DNA from: Nemertoderma westbladi
Taxonomy: Eukaryota; Xenacoelomorpha; Nemertodermatida; Nemertodermatidae
Direction of reading: 5' to 3'
DNA: 28,118 bases
Assembly (NCBI GenBank): GCA_032718475.1
Contig: JAUCBJ010001044.1
Location: 1-28,118, forward strand
Position numbers and translations under genes: made by a program
The notes under the pieces: model-generated
The model's database searches: none
What the model saw: the letters and a program-made list of their open reading frames with translations, nothing else
What the model was told of the DNA's origin: nothing
Shown: positions 1 to 8,858 of the stretch, piece by piece
Layout: each line of letters opens with the position of its first letter
Numbering within the stretch: position 1 is the stretch's first letter

Positions 1-40
1 TATAAGGTCATTGAACACGATAAAACATCTTAATTAATCT

Positions 41-283
41 CGGCCGAACTCAATAACGGGAATACAGTGCACATCTGATGCCGCCGAACTCAATAACGGG
101 AGTACAGTGCACATCTGATACCGCCGAACTCAATAACGGGAGTACAGGGCACATCTGATGCCGCCGAACTCAATAACGGGAGTACAGTGCACATCTGACG
201 CTGCCGAACTCAATAACGGGAGTACAGTGCACGTCTGATGCCGCCGAACTCAATAACGGGAGTACAGGGCACATCTGATGCCG
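41..283. repeat. 40-bp minisatellite, six units
   Basis: Six head-to-tail units of exactly 40 bp start at 41, 81, 121, 161, 201 and 241; a unit begins CCGCCGAACTCAATAACGGG. They differ by only one to three substitutions each (for example CAGTGC versus CAGGGC, CATCTG versus CGTCTG). Three bases of a seventh unit follow before the sequence changes. Period 40 is not a multiple of 3 and there is no ORF through it. There are no spacers, so this is not a CRISPR array. Confidence 0.97.
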
Positions 284-1931
284 GGTCAATATCAATGTCG
301 TTATTTACCTCACTAGCCTCATCCAGAACCTAAACATTAGTATAAAGGAAAATAAATTAAATAAGAGAAATAATATAAATCTATTGTATAAAGAAACCCG
401 GCAGTAAATAAGTTGCAGTACGTGTGCGCCGAAATTTAGACAATATTATGGATAATTTAGTAAATATAGCTTATGATATATTTAAGTTAACTAACCATCG
501 GTTCTGGATCAGATAGGAGGCCAGTCTGGACAGCGCCACTCTCGGCGGAGAGTTGCAGAGGTTTACGACCTATGCCTTTCCGATTCCCAAGTATTGTATC
601 TCTGTACCAGTTTTTATCACCCTATTGATGAACCTTTGGACGCCTTTCAGATGTATATAATAGTTTTTCTCCTTTAAATGTTTAGTAATTTCCTGTGCAC
701 TGAGTCCAGACTGGTATAAGGACCATATTGACTGCCGCAGGTGAATTGAACAGTGATAGCCTCCCTAGTAGCACAATAACGTCTATGTCACGTTGAAATT
801 CTTTAAATCCACATTCTGAACGTGGTACAGTTAAAGTCCAGTACACGTTTACGAATGGCGTTTTTTTCCATGTATTTTGCAACACCAAAATCAACACACA
901 AAACCATCAAACAAACGTTAATATTGGAATTGCCTTGAACGTCGCAAAATAGTGAGTAAATGTATAATTGTTTTGCTCTGAACTAAATTTAAACGCAAAA
1001 GGTGGATATTTGTGCGTTCAATTATGTAGCTATCACCCATTGTTGAACGACTTATTTGAACTATTTTTAAACATTATAATATAATTCGGTTCAGAAATTG
1101 TTATAGACTAAATAACTAACTAAATAGACGTCATAGTTGCATTCATTTGTATCGGAGCTCAACTGTCAATGAACTCAATTTGTATGAAGAATGGATTCAT
1201 GTGGTAACTTGAACCACATGTGCCAACAAACACATGTGTCTTCTAAACCTATGTGTCTTCTAAAATGAAACACCAAATTTGAACCTGTTTAGAACGCCTT
1301 GGTATTGACTATATAATAGCTTACATGAAGTCTGACAACTTCAGCATACAGTACAGTTTTAGTACAATTAGGCCAAATAGGCACTGTGTACCATGAATTA
1401 ATACTCAGTAAACCTTGAAAAGTATATATTGCAAATCTTGATCTGAGAAAAACAAGCTGTAATTCTTAAAAATATGATGGAAACATTTTCATCTTCTACA
1501 GCTACACGCACACATATCTACAAATTGCTGTTGTTAACGAGCAGCCGTTGTTGAATTATTGATGCCAAAGATTGAGACAGACAGACGGACGGACAATGCT
1601 GAATTGGCCCGTACTAAACTTATAAATCTCATACTTTGTGGCTCTCTCAACAAGCTACAGTACGTCAAGCACAGGTGTGGATGATAAACTCAATATACGA
1701 ATAATAATAAAAATTGCAACTAAAGAATTAAACAAAGATTATATTCCCAACATTATGAAGAGTATGTAACATTTCCGTACAAAATATGATGCCCTTTCAA
1801 TTTCTAATTACAATAAATCGGGGCAAAAATATTGCCTTATAGAGTAGAGTGTATAGTCCTATTAATACATTGTATAATATACTATAGTATCTTAATCTTT
1901 TATATTCTTATTCAGTTATCTTTATACTGAC
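284..1931. other. no recognisable gene
   Basis: AT-rich sequence without a convincing coding region on either strand. A 71-codon minus-strand ORF at 682-897 has no recognisable motif and is probably chance. A GACAGACAGACGGACGGACA-type simple stretch lies near 1576-1595. I see no RNA gene or terminal repeats here. Confidence 0.5.
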
Positions 1932-2067
1932 CCTGTCCACTCTTCCTTTCTCCTTCCATTTTCCTGGATGTCGAGTGCTTTAGCCAATCCTTCATTTTTT
2001 CCTCAATGTGGTGAAGTACTGCACCGCCACCTGACTGCATAACTGCCTTTGTAATTGCTTTGCAAAT
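1932..2067 (-). CDS. possible internal exon of an unknown gene
   Basis: On the minus strand a pyrimidine-rich tract ends in TTTAG at 2068-2072. It is followed by an open frame of 45 codons with no stop and then a donor-like GTCAGT at 1926-1931. The peptide starts ICKAITKAVMQSGGG and later reads EEKMKDWLKH; it is helical and lysine-rich. The frame is also open for a few codons past the donor. It matches no family I recognise. It is listed because it is the only place in the first 4 kb where acceptor, open frame and donor coincide. It could be a chance combination in AT-rich DNA. Confidence 0.25.
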
Positions 2068-2367
2068 CTAAACACATAAGAAAAAATAATAAGTAATCAT
2101 TGTTTATACTCTGGGTATTGCCCTGCAAAAAAAACTTTGCTTGTAACCTAACACCTTTTAAGATTAATGTGCGAGGCTTTTCAAAATTCGAACATAGGAT
2201 GATTTTATTTCTAGAGACGAGTACTCTGTTGAGATTGAACCATTTTACGAAAATCGAAGTGTATTATTAATTAATGGAAGGAATGAAGAATTTCATGTCC
2301 CTATGCACTGAATTTCTGACAACCAACACATTTTATTTTAAAGTAGGCCTACCGGGTATCGTTTTGA

Positions 2368-2391
2368 CTAATACTACTACTACTACTACTA
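2368..2391 (-). repeat. (TAG)n tail of the truncated LINE
   Basis: About seven TAG units on the minus strand immediately after the retrotransposon ORF end. Simple-repeat 3' tails are typical of several non-LTR clades and mark the 3' end of this insertion. Confidence 0.75.
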
Positions 2392-2760
2392 GGTCGAGCG
2401 AACTCGGACAGTGGAAATGAGATCCTTCCAGGCTTCCCGATTCTCCATAGTTGTCACAATTTCGTTTCTCCCAAGTTCAGTACCCCTTTCAAGTTGAATA
2501 TATATGTGTTATGTCTATATATGTTATGGCTGGTCGTCCACAACTACGCTTTCTATGAGTTGGTTGCCAGAAAAGTAGATCTGGTATGACCTCGTCTGTA
2601 CTTCACCAGCAGTGCCCACTCAATCTTAATCTGCGTTCACGGAGGGTGGTTGATACAGGTGGTATTGTACCATAATGCTCGGCGTTTGTCATGCGTTGTC
2701 TCCAGCTGATGTTTAGGGCTGCCCTTAGTAGTCTTGTGTAGCAACCATCAATCAATTCGC
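2389..2760 (-). pseudogene. 3' end of a non-LTR retrotransposon RT ORF (5'-truncated)
   Basis: Reading down the minus strand from about 2760, the translation begins ELIDGCYTRLLRAALNISW, continues through LRERRLRLSGHCW and FWQPTHRKRSCGRP, and ends with MENREAWKDLI and VRVRST followed by a stop at 2391-2389. This is the conserved C-terminal tail that follows the RT domain in many animal non-LTR (Jockey/RTE-type) retrotransposons: the RLR.GHC motif, a W.P.H.KR..GRP motif and a final RE.W tail. It is broken by an in-frame TGA right after GHCW and by a frameshift around 2495-2505. The RT core is absent, as expected for a 5'-truncated insertion. The stop runs directly into a trinucleotide tail. Clade assignment is uncertain. 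Confidence 0.8.
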
Positions 2761-3180
2761 ATTATTAATTAATATGCACCAATTGTATATAAGAAAACTA
2801 CTACTTCTATTGTAGTTATGTACTTTTCATTAGTATTACAGTTATACATAGTTACGTATATTTGTTATTTGTAATTTCATTCTTTGCCATCCTAAAATTT
2901 GAAACTTTCAAAAAATATTACACCAGAGACACGAAACAATAATTGATACTTTTTGGATAAAATTGTCTCGATAGGGGCATTTTGAAATCCGGCCCTCGCA
3001 TTATTTATTAACTCCGCCTAAGGTCCTGTTAGTTTTAAAATTGGACCTACAACAGCCTCAAAGCTCCTAACAACAGTTTTCGGGTGGATGTAACCAAAAC
3101 AATAAACTAAGTTAACACGTATTACAAGGATATCCTGTTTATATAATCGTTATAATTTTAATTAGTCAAGCAAGTTAAGT

Positions 3181-3833
3181 AAAAAACCGTTACTGGTAGG
3201 TATGTACAGAAGTAGCAAACTAAAAAGTTGAAAGTAACTGCACCTATAGACGTTACATGCAATCGGAGATGAAATAACGGCAGTCAGCTGATCAGTAGGT
3301 TTCACCTCACAGTGGAAGGCATTCTCAGGAGGCCAAGCCTTGAAAAAACAGCGAGAGTGAAGTCCCTCTTGTGTGGGGAATATGTTGATGTTGAACACAC
3401 TAATATATTAGACACGAGTCCAATACTTGGCTGACTGACTGGCGTAAGATTTAAATACTTCAAAGTAATTTCACGGCACTCTTTGCGGCCTGTTTTGCAA
3501 AAAATATGTATTACATTCGCTCGCGCATGCCCATTATTAACAAACAGAAACATGATTGGAGCAAGTTTGTGGTGCTGCTTCCCAGTGCTTAGTTATTAGT
3601 ACACACCTCTCTTCATTACATAACCGTTTCCTTCTACATAACTTTCCTTCTCCCTTTTGGGACTTCACCATCACTGTTATATCCTTTTGATAATTCGTTA
3701 AACTGCGAGGCGATACCTACCGATCAGCTAACTGCCGTCAACTGATCACTGATTGCATGCAATGTCTATAGGTCAAGTTGCTTTTTAGTTTGGTACTGCT
3801 GTACGTACCTATGTACTTGTAAGGTTTTTTTTT
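3181..3833. mobile_element. foldback / MITE-like element with ~130-bp inverted arms
   Basis: The sequence at 3181-3311 is repeated in inverted orientation at 3702-3833. Matching blocks in order include AAAAACC, TAGGTA.GTACAG, AGTA.CAAACTAAAAAG, ACCTATAGAC, TGCATGCAATC-like, GACGGCAGT.AGCTGATC and GTAGGT.TC.CCTC.CAG. The arms are imperfect (about 80% by eye, with small gaps). The roughly 390-bp interior has no coding region I recognise, although short ORFs cross it. A clear target-site duplication is not visible because both outer ends run into A/T tracts, so superfamily is unassigned. Confidence 0.75.
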
Positions 3834-4551
3834 AAATAAAAAATAATAATTTAATAAACTCGAAACGCATAGTGATATTATATTTACATATTTGTGGCTG
3901 GCCACGAGAAAAGGGACCTTATGTCACCGGAGGTCGATTTTGAGTTATGGCCTAATAATGTGAATGTAGAATTTTCCAGAGATTTTAACAAAAAAAACGG
4001 TGTCTCAATATCTATTTCCAAAAAAAAGGTACGGCGATTTATATGAAGGTGAATCGGGTAGCAAAAAAATTTTATTAATAGCAGTTATAATAAGCGGTTA
4101 TTTAAAAAAATGGACAATATTAATAATATCATAGCAATTCTTACTATATAGTTAGGCAGCTCAATGTTATTCGGCTTTTTATACAATAAATTTTAACACT
4201 TTGAAACTATTAATATTGTTCATGAACTATTAAAAAAAAAATTTTGCAAAATTTTCAAAAAAACATGTAACCAAAAAAATTTTTTTTTTAATTTAAAATT
4301 TTCAAAAATATTTTCTTTTTACAAATTTTAAAATTAATTCGTATTTTGAATTCTTTATTGGGAGTCCACCTTTTGTTTGTCCACCTTGTCCCACCCATAT
4401 TGTAGAAGTCCACCTTGTCCCACCCATATTGTAGAAGGTGTCTAGAAAATTTCAAAACAAACGGACAGGAATTAACAAAATGACAAGCAATTTACATTTT
4501 AGAACATTATCGCCCCCTAGCGGCAGACAATTCAATATTACAGTCTAGGAT
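3834..4551. other. AT-rich non-coding stretch
   Basis: Long A and T runs dominate 3960-4340. No gene is visible. It holds one 29-bp tandem duplication, listed separately, and a small motif CGCCCCCTAGCGG near 4510 of the kind common in dispersed repeats. Confidence 0.5.
4379..4436. repeat. 29-bp tandem duplication
   Basis: Two identical adjacent 29-bp copies (4379-4407 and 4408-4436) beginning GTCCACCTTGTCCCACCCAT. Confidence 0.95.
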
Positions 4552-5127
4552 TCATTTCGTTCTATTTGTATTACTGCACCCACTAGAGGGACCTACCACA
4601 CTAACCGTATCTGCATATGTATGAAGATCACCCGAAGTACCTCCACTCACACAATCTAATGGCACAGACACACCAGAACTCTCAGCCACACGCCCAGCAT
4701 TATCATCACCCACACGTACATCATCCACAACACAAACACCACCACTGACAATTGAATTCTTCTCAATAGTTAATTCAGTAGAATTAACATCTACCATCAG
4801 TTTATGTATTGTTTTTTCGTTAACCTCCTTCCCCATCTTTCTGACAAATGCACCTAATAGATTGCATTTCGCAGCAAGCAACTTACATTTCATCGATTTT
4901 ATTTCCAGGTCCACTATCTCTGATTCTAATGTCGTATTGGATCGTTTTGCTATCTTAACCAACTGTCCAGCTTTGTTTGGTGATATTTTGTGTGTTGATG
5001 TTAGATGATCTTTTAAATATTTTAATGTTTTAGAACAGCCGTTAATAGGGCATACTTTCTCGTGGCGAGTTGGTATTTTCGTTGTGTTTGCAGCTTCGGA
5101 CTCATTGGAGTAACCTTGATTAGACAT
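4552..5127 (-). CDS. C2H2-type zinc-finger ORF, possible transposon N-terminal protein or exon
   Basis: A 191-codon open frame. Residues about 26-46 form a finger CPINGC followed by nine residues and HLTSTH (CX4C-X9-HX4H). The finger is followed by a basic, helical stretch (KIAKRSN, KSMKCKLLAAKCNLL) and a long Ser/Val/Gly-rich acidic tail. The ATG follows directly on a TTTTTATTAG acceptor-like sequence at 5128-5137, so this may be an exon whose splice site abuts the start. The same HX4H finger with a nine-residue spacing occurs in the zinc-finger ORF upstream of the tyrosine recombinase at 26.9-27.2 kb, which suggests a similar mobile-element origin. That link is inference from the finger alone; no recombinase domain lies downstream here (below 4552). 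Confidence 0.5.
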   Translation of the reverse strand: MSNQGYSNESEAANTTKIPTRHEKVCPINGCSKTLKYLKDHLTSTHKISPNKAGQLVKIAKRSNTTLESEIVDLEIKSMKCKLLAAKCNLLGAFVRKMGKEVNEKTIHKLMVDVNSTELTIEKNSIVSGGVCVVDDVRVGDDNAGRVAESSGVSVPLDCVSGGTSGDLHTYADTVSVVGPSSGCSNTNRTK

Positions 5128-5354
5128 CTAATAAAAACAATTATATATACTTAAATACAATTAAAAAATTATTATACTCATGCAATAATAAACTGTCTCA
5201 GTGGATCTGTCCCATTTTAACCAATATAATTAAACCCACCCACCACCCTAAGCATGCACTCCCTGTGATCCCCTCTGGTAGTCTGGCAATATTTAAAAAA
5301 TATGTTATAGTGTTTGTAACTTACTTGAATTATTGTTATTGCAGAAACTTTGAA

Positions 5355-5435
5355 ACCAGGAAAGAAGAATCATGAGCAGAAATCAGGAAAGAAGAATCAT
5401 AAGCAGAAATCAGGAAAGAAGAAGCATAAGTATTG
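5355..5435 (+). repeat. 27-bp tandem repeat, three units (lysine-rich if coding)
   Basis: Units at 5355, 5382 and 5409, each close to ATCAGGAAAGAAGAATCATA. Because 27 is a multiple of three, one frame stays open through it and reads GKKNHEQKS, GKKNHKQKS, GKKKHKY before a TGA. A TTGTTATTGCAG acceptor-like site lies just upstream (ending at 5343), so this could be a short lysine-rich terminal exon, but the evidence is thin. Confidence 0.85.
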
Positions 5436-5512
5436 AAATGCAGCAGATGTAATATCGAAATATTGAGATATATTAAGATATATATTGAGAGTTGACTAAG
5501 AAATATTGAGTT

Positions 5513-6300
5513 ATGAATGCAACACTACATCAAATTTTCATAAAATACATACAATATCATAAAGCGTTGAAATGCAGCAGATGGGCTAAGAAGTATTATG
5601 GTAAGTATGATGAATCCAACTACATAACATTTTCACAAAATAAATATACAAATAGATTGCATAAACTAACAAAAGAAAAAAATATAAAAAAAGAGAATTC
5701 CATTAACAATCTCCGTGAATCATGCCTTCCAAGTAAACAGCACTTGGCTGGCTTTCTACAAAATGTTACTTTGGAAAATCCAGTACCACATTTTGTTGAT
5801 GTTAGCCCCAATGGGGCATATGATGCCCTACTGGTTGTTGGGAACACATAAACGATGCAGAACCACTTCCACTGAATGTAGCCCTTAACAAATATGTGCC
5901 CAGTGATTTTCAATTTGCAACCAAACAAAAACTTGTAGGTTTAAAAGATGACTGGTTAGCAACTAAAATGTTCCTTCATCACTGGGAGGTAGCACCATTT
6001 ATTTTAGTTACAGCTGAGTTAGGTATATGTTTACTTACTTGTAAGAATCATAACGGTGGCAATTCCTTAAAGTATTTATATCCCCCTACCAATCCTGCCA
6101 TTGATTGCTTTCCGATGTTCTGACAGACTGAGTCAAACTGTTTTTGTACCTAGGACCCTCTATATTGCTAGGCTAGGTAAAGCAACACATACATTCCGGA
6201 TGGTTAAAATTTGAAGGAGGTTACTCTGGCCTAGGTAGTTTTTTGATGACCACTGTACGCAAGTGGGATATACATTCTGACAGATTGGCTAAGGTTGACA
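5513..6300 (+). pseudogene. unrecognised broken coding stretch
   Basis: Two plus-strand frames follow each other. The first (5513-5851, 112 codons) ends with PVPHFVDVSPNGAYDALLVV. The second is open from before the codons for NVALNKYVPSDFQFATKQ (about 5875) to 6123. A third frame around 6200-6335 reads WLKFEGGYSGLGSFLMTTVRKWD. Composition and residue usage look coding-like, with balanced hydrophobic and aromatic residues and few stops within each segment. The frame changes suggest one decayed protein. I do not recognise the family. It lies directly upstream of the LINE ORF1 and could be host or transposon sequence into which the LINE inserted. Confidence 0.35.
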
Positions 6301-6334
6301 ATTTAATTATGGAAACAGGCCAGACAGCAGAGCA

Positions 6335-7442
6335 TTGATTCAAAATTTAATAGCTGATGAAACTTTGCCTTTATCAGTTGAAGAATGGTTTTTGAACACT
6401 CCATCCCTGATTGATGTAAGCGGATTCAATTCCCTTACATTACCCAACTGGTTCTGTGTCGAGTGCAAGTCGCCATCGGCGGTTAGCACCTCAGTCCCTA
6501 AGTCGGCGTCTGCGAAACCCATTACGGACTCCGAACCCACTATCGAGTTACTGTGTGAGAAAATATATAAACTTAATAACTTCATTCGCAGAGGTGATGT
6601 CTATGATTGCACCTCTTCCGAAACGCGACCCGAAGATGCTTCCAGTTGGCACAATGTCACAGGTAAACTTAGGCCGAAGAAGGGTTCCAATTCCAACCAT
6701 AAGGCCGAAGAAGGGTTCCAATTCCAACCATAGTCAGTCTATACCCCGAACTACCATGAATACCGGTACTAAGGGGAAATCGAACAACCCTCCCCAGACA
6801 CTGGATGAAAGAATTGCAACGACCGTTGACAATGCTTTCCAGCAGCAAAAGGAATCAGAAGATGTCTGCTCATCATTTATCATGGAAGGATTATTGGATA
6901 GACAACCTGGCGAAGATGATTTTAAACTGATCCGAAAACTTCTCGATTCCATAAACTGCCAAGATATTCAAATCATGGGATTGCATCGTCTGCTGAAGCC
7001 TGCCTTTTCCAAGTATCGTAGATTAGTAAAGGTTGAATTAAAGTCCACTGCCGATCGACTGTTTGTTCTTAGAAGCAAAAAATTACTTTGCAATTTGACT
7101 GAGTTTAATCGAGTTTATCTCCGACCCGCTCTCATGACAGAAGCCATTCGGCATCGCAGCGTTCTACGAGTACATTCTTCAACGCTCAATAACCTGCGGG
7201 ATAATTCTCCTAGAACTCTTGTGGTATATGATAATCGGGCTGATCGTTACGTCCTACGTCGCGCGAACTCTGAGGGGAAAATTGATTGGTGTTACGTTGT
7301 AGCGATTTCTGAGGCCGACTATGACACCGCATCTGGAAAACTCGACACTCAACGTCAGAAAAATAACTTCCGTACACCAATTATCGGACCAAGGTTTCAG
7401 AACCCGGCAACAGTAGTACGCGCTACAGCGGAAAACAATTAG
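6335..7442 (+). pseudogene. LINE ORF1 (RNA-binding type), frameshifted by a 31-bp duplication
   Basis: The first part (6335-6700) includes an LPNWFCVEC segment like the end of a PHD-type zinc finger, and a predicted helical stretch (IELLCEKIYKLNNFI). The second part (from about 6733) has the pattern of CR1/L2/Jockey-type ORF1 proteins: FIMEGLLDRQPGEDDFKLI, then LLKPAFSKYRRLVKVELKS, then FNRVYLRPALMTEAIRHRS, an RRM-like region that precedes ORF2 in such elements. The two halves lie in different frames only because of the 31-bp tandem duplication at 6671-6732; without the second copy the frames join. ORF1 ends with TAG at 7440-7442, overlapping the start of the ORF2 frame. In the host cell such a protein would bind the element's RNA. 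Confidence 0.75.
6671..6732 (+). repeat. 31-bp tandem duplication inside LINE ORF1
   Basis: Copies at 6671-6701 and 6702-6732 are identical and begin AGGCCGAAGAAGGGTTCCAA. A 31-bp insertion shifts the frame by one base and explains why ORF1 is split. Confidence 0.97.
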
Positions 7443-8379
7443 GAGGTAACCCAGTAGTAAACTTATCTAACAAAACCACCCTTCTTAATGAAACTTTGAC
7501 CACTCGTAATAACAATAGCGATATTGATATTGCTAAATTATCATGTTATTTTGCTAATGCACAATCTGTACATGACGAAAGTAAATGTGCAGAAGTGCAA
7601 GTTATATTATCTAACCACGATATAGTGGGAATTTGTGAAACTTTTCTAAAGAACGATGATGTAAATTCGTTAATAACAGGTAATGAACTTGAGAAGGAAT
7701 ATGAAATATTCCGATGGGACCGCGGTTCAGACTGCGGTTATGGAGGTGGTGTAATGCTTGCCTGTCGAGTCACACTACACCCGGCCAAAGTATTTATACC
7801 TCCAAAGTTTCACAATATTGAATGTGTCGCATTTGATACGTCTGTTCATGATAAATTTAGAATTGCATCTTTATATCACCCTCCTGAAACCTGCCATAGT
7901 GATAGGAATGCAATGTATGCTTATTTAAAACTACTTAACGAATTGCTTATATTTTTGTCTGAAATTGACTACCCTGTGTACGTATTAGGTGACTTTAACG
8001 TTGGTGACATTGACTGGACTAATATTGGGTACATACACAATACACACTACACAGTGCGATTTATTTATCGATGCAGTCTCTGCGTCAAACCTGTGTCAAC
8101 TAGTTGACTTTCCAAAGCGCAAATCTCGAACATTAGATCTTTTACTGTGCACTAGTGTCATCTATTAGTGTCACACTTAGTATGTGAACCTGCTATTGGT
8201 ACAGTAATAGTGATCATGACGGTTTTTCGTTTTCCTTGGTTTTGTCAGCGCCACATGCCAGCAATTCCTTCGCATCACAACGTAGGTTTAATTTTTCGAA
8301 GATGAATAAATCTGCGCTGAAATTAGAGTTCTTTCAAATAAATTGGGATACAGAATTCCTAAATTGTAATGATAAGTAA
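7442..8379 (+). pseudogene. LINE ORF2, AP-endonuclease domain only (RT missing)
   Basis: The frame is open across the ORF1 stop and reads into LSCYFANAQSVHDESKC, HDIVGICETFLK, YEIFRWDR, GYGGGVMLACR and the catalytic VLGDFN block, the usual order of the apurinic-like endonuclease of Jockey/CR1/L2-group retrotransposons. There is a frameshift between about 8030 and 8061, after which the next frame reads LFIDAVSASNLCQLVDFPKR and TLDLLLCTS. After another shift near 8166-8210 the SDHDGFSFSL motif supplies the conserved Asp-His of the domain. A TAA follows at 8377-8379. No reverse transcriptase follows; the sequence changes to unrelated DNA. The enzyme would nick target DNA, but this copy cannot be active. 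No ATG is obvious at the start. Confidence 0.85.
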
Positions 8380-8790
8380 CCAAAAGTGCAGTACTGCAGT
8401 AGGCTACTTAAACTTCCATATCCTACAACTGTGCACCTACAACTGTCTACTCTGCTAGTTTACAAGAACTACAAAACTATGATTATAGCAAGGGTCCGAA
8501 AGTTTCTGACCCCCGGGTCAGAAACTTTTGGATCACCCTGTATTATTCCCCGGGAGAGAATAACTCAGCAATAGAACTCTATGTTAATCTAGTTTTTTTT
8601 AATAAGTAATAATATCGGAAATACCCGATTAATTGGTAAATAACTTAATTAGCCAGAAGAAAACTTGCCACCTCCATACAGCATAAAGGAGGTGCCACCT
8701 GTAGCAGCATAGGCACTCTTACTAGGGCAAATCTGGTCCTGTCACTAGGGACCCCCTTCGTTATGGGATAAGGACGCCCTTGGTCCTGGA
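8380..8790. other. spacer between LINE fragment and piggyBac-like element
   Basis: No gene. It contains the 49-bp palindrome listed separately and unremarkable sequence with repeated AGGGACC/GGTCCT-like words near 8720-8790. Confidence 0.5.
8491..8539. repeat. 49-bp near-perfect palindrome
   Basis: AGGGTCCGAAAGTTTCTGAC on the left is the inverted copy, with a few mismatches, of the right arm, whose reverse complement begins AGGGTGATCCAAAAGTTTCT. There is no real loop; the arms meet at CCCCCGGG. It resembles two terminal inverted repeats of a DNA transposon joined head to head. Confidence 0.85.
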
Positions 8791-8794
8791 TTAA

Positions 8795-8827
8795 CCCTAT
8801 TAGTACCGGGCTATAAAATGTTGTACA

Positions 8828-8858
<31 letters not shown>

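Noticed and set aside
41-283. Possible CRISPR array
   Set aside because: Units are contiguous with no spacers; it is a plain 40-bp minisatellite in eukaryotic DNA.
682-897. 71-codon minus-strand ORF
   Set aside because: No motif, no splice context and no neighbours to support it; the length is within chance expectation.
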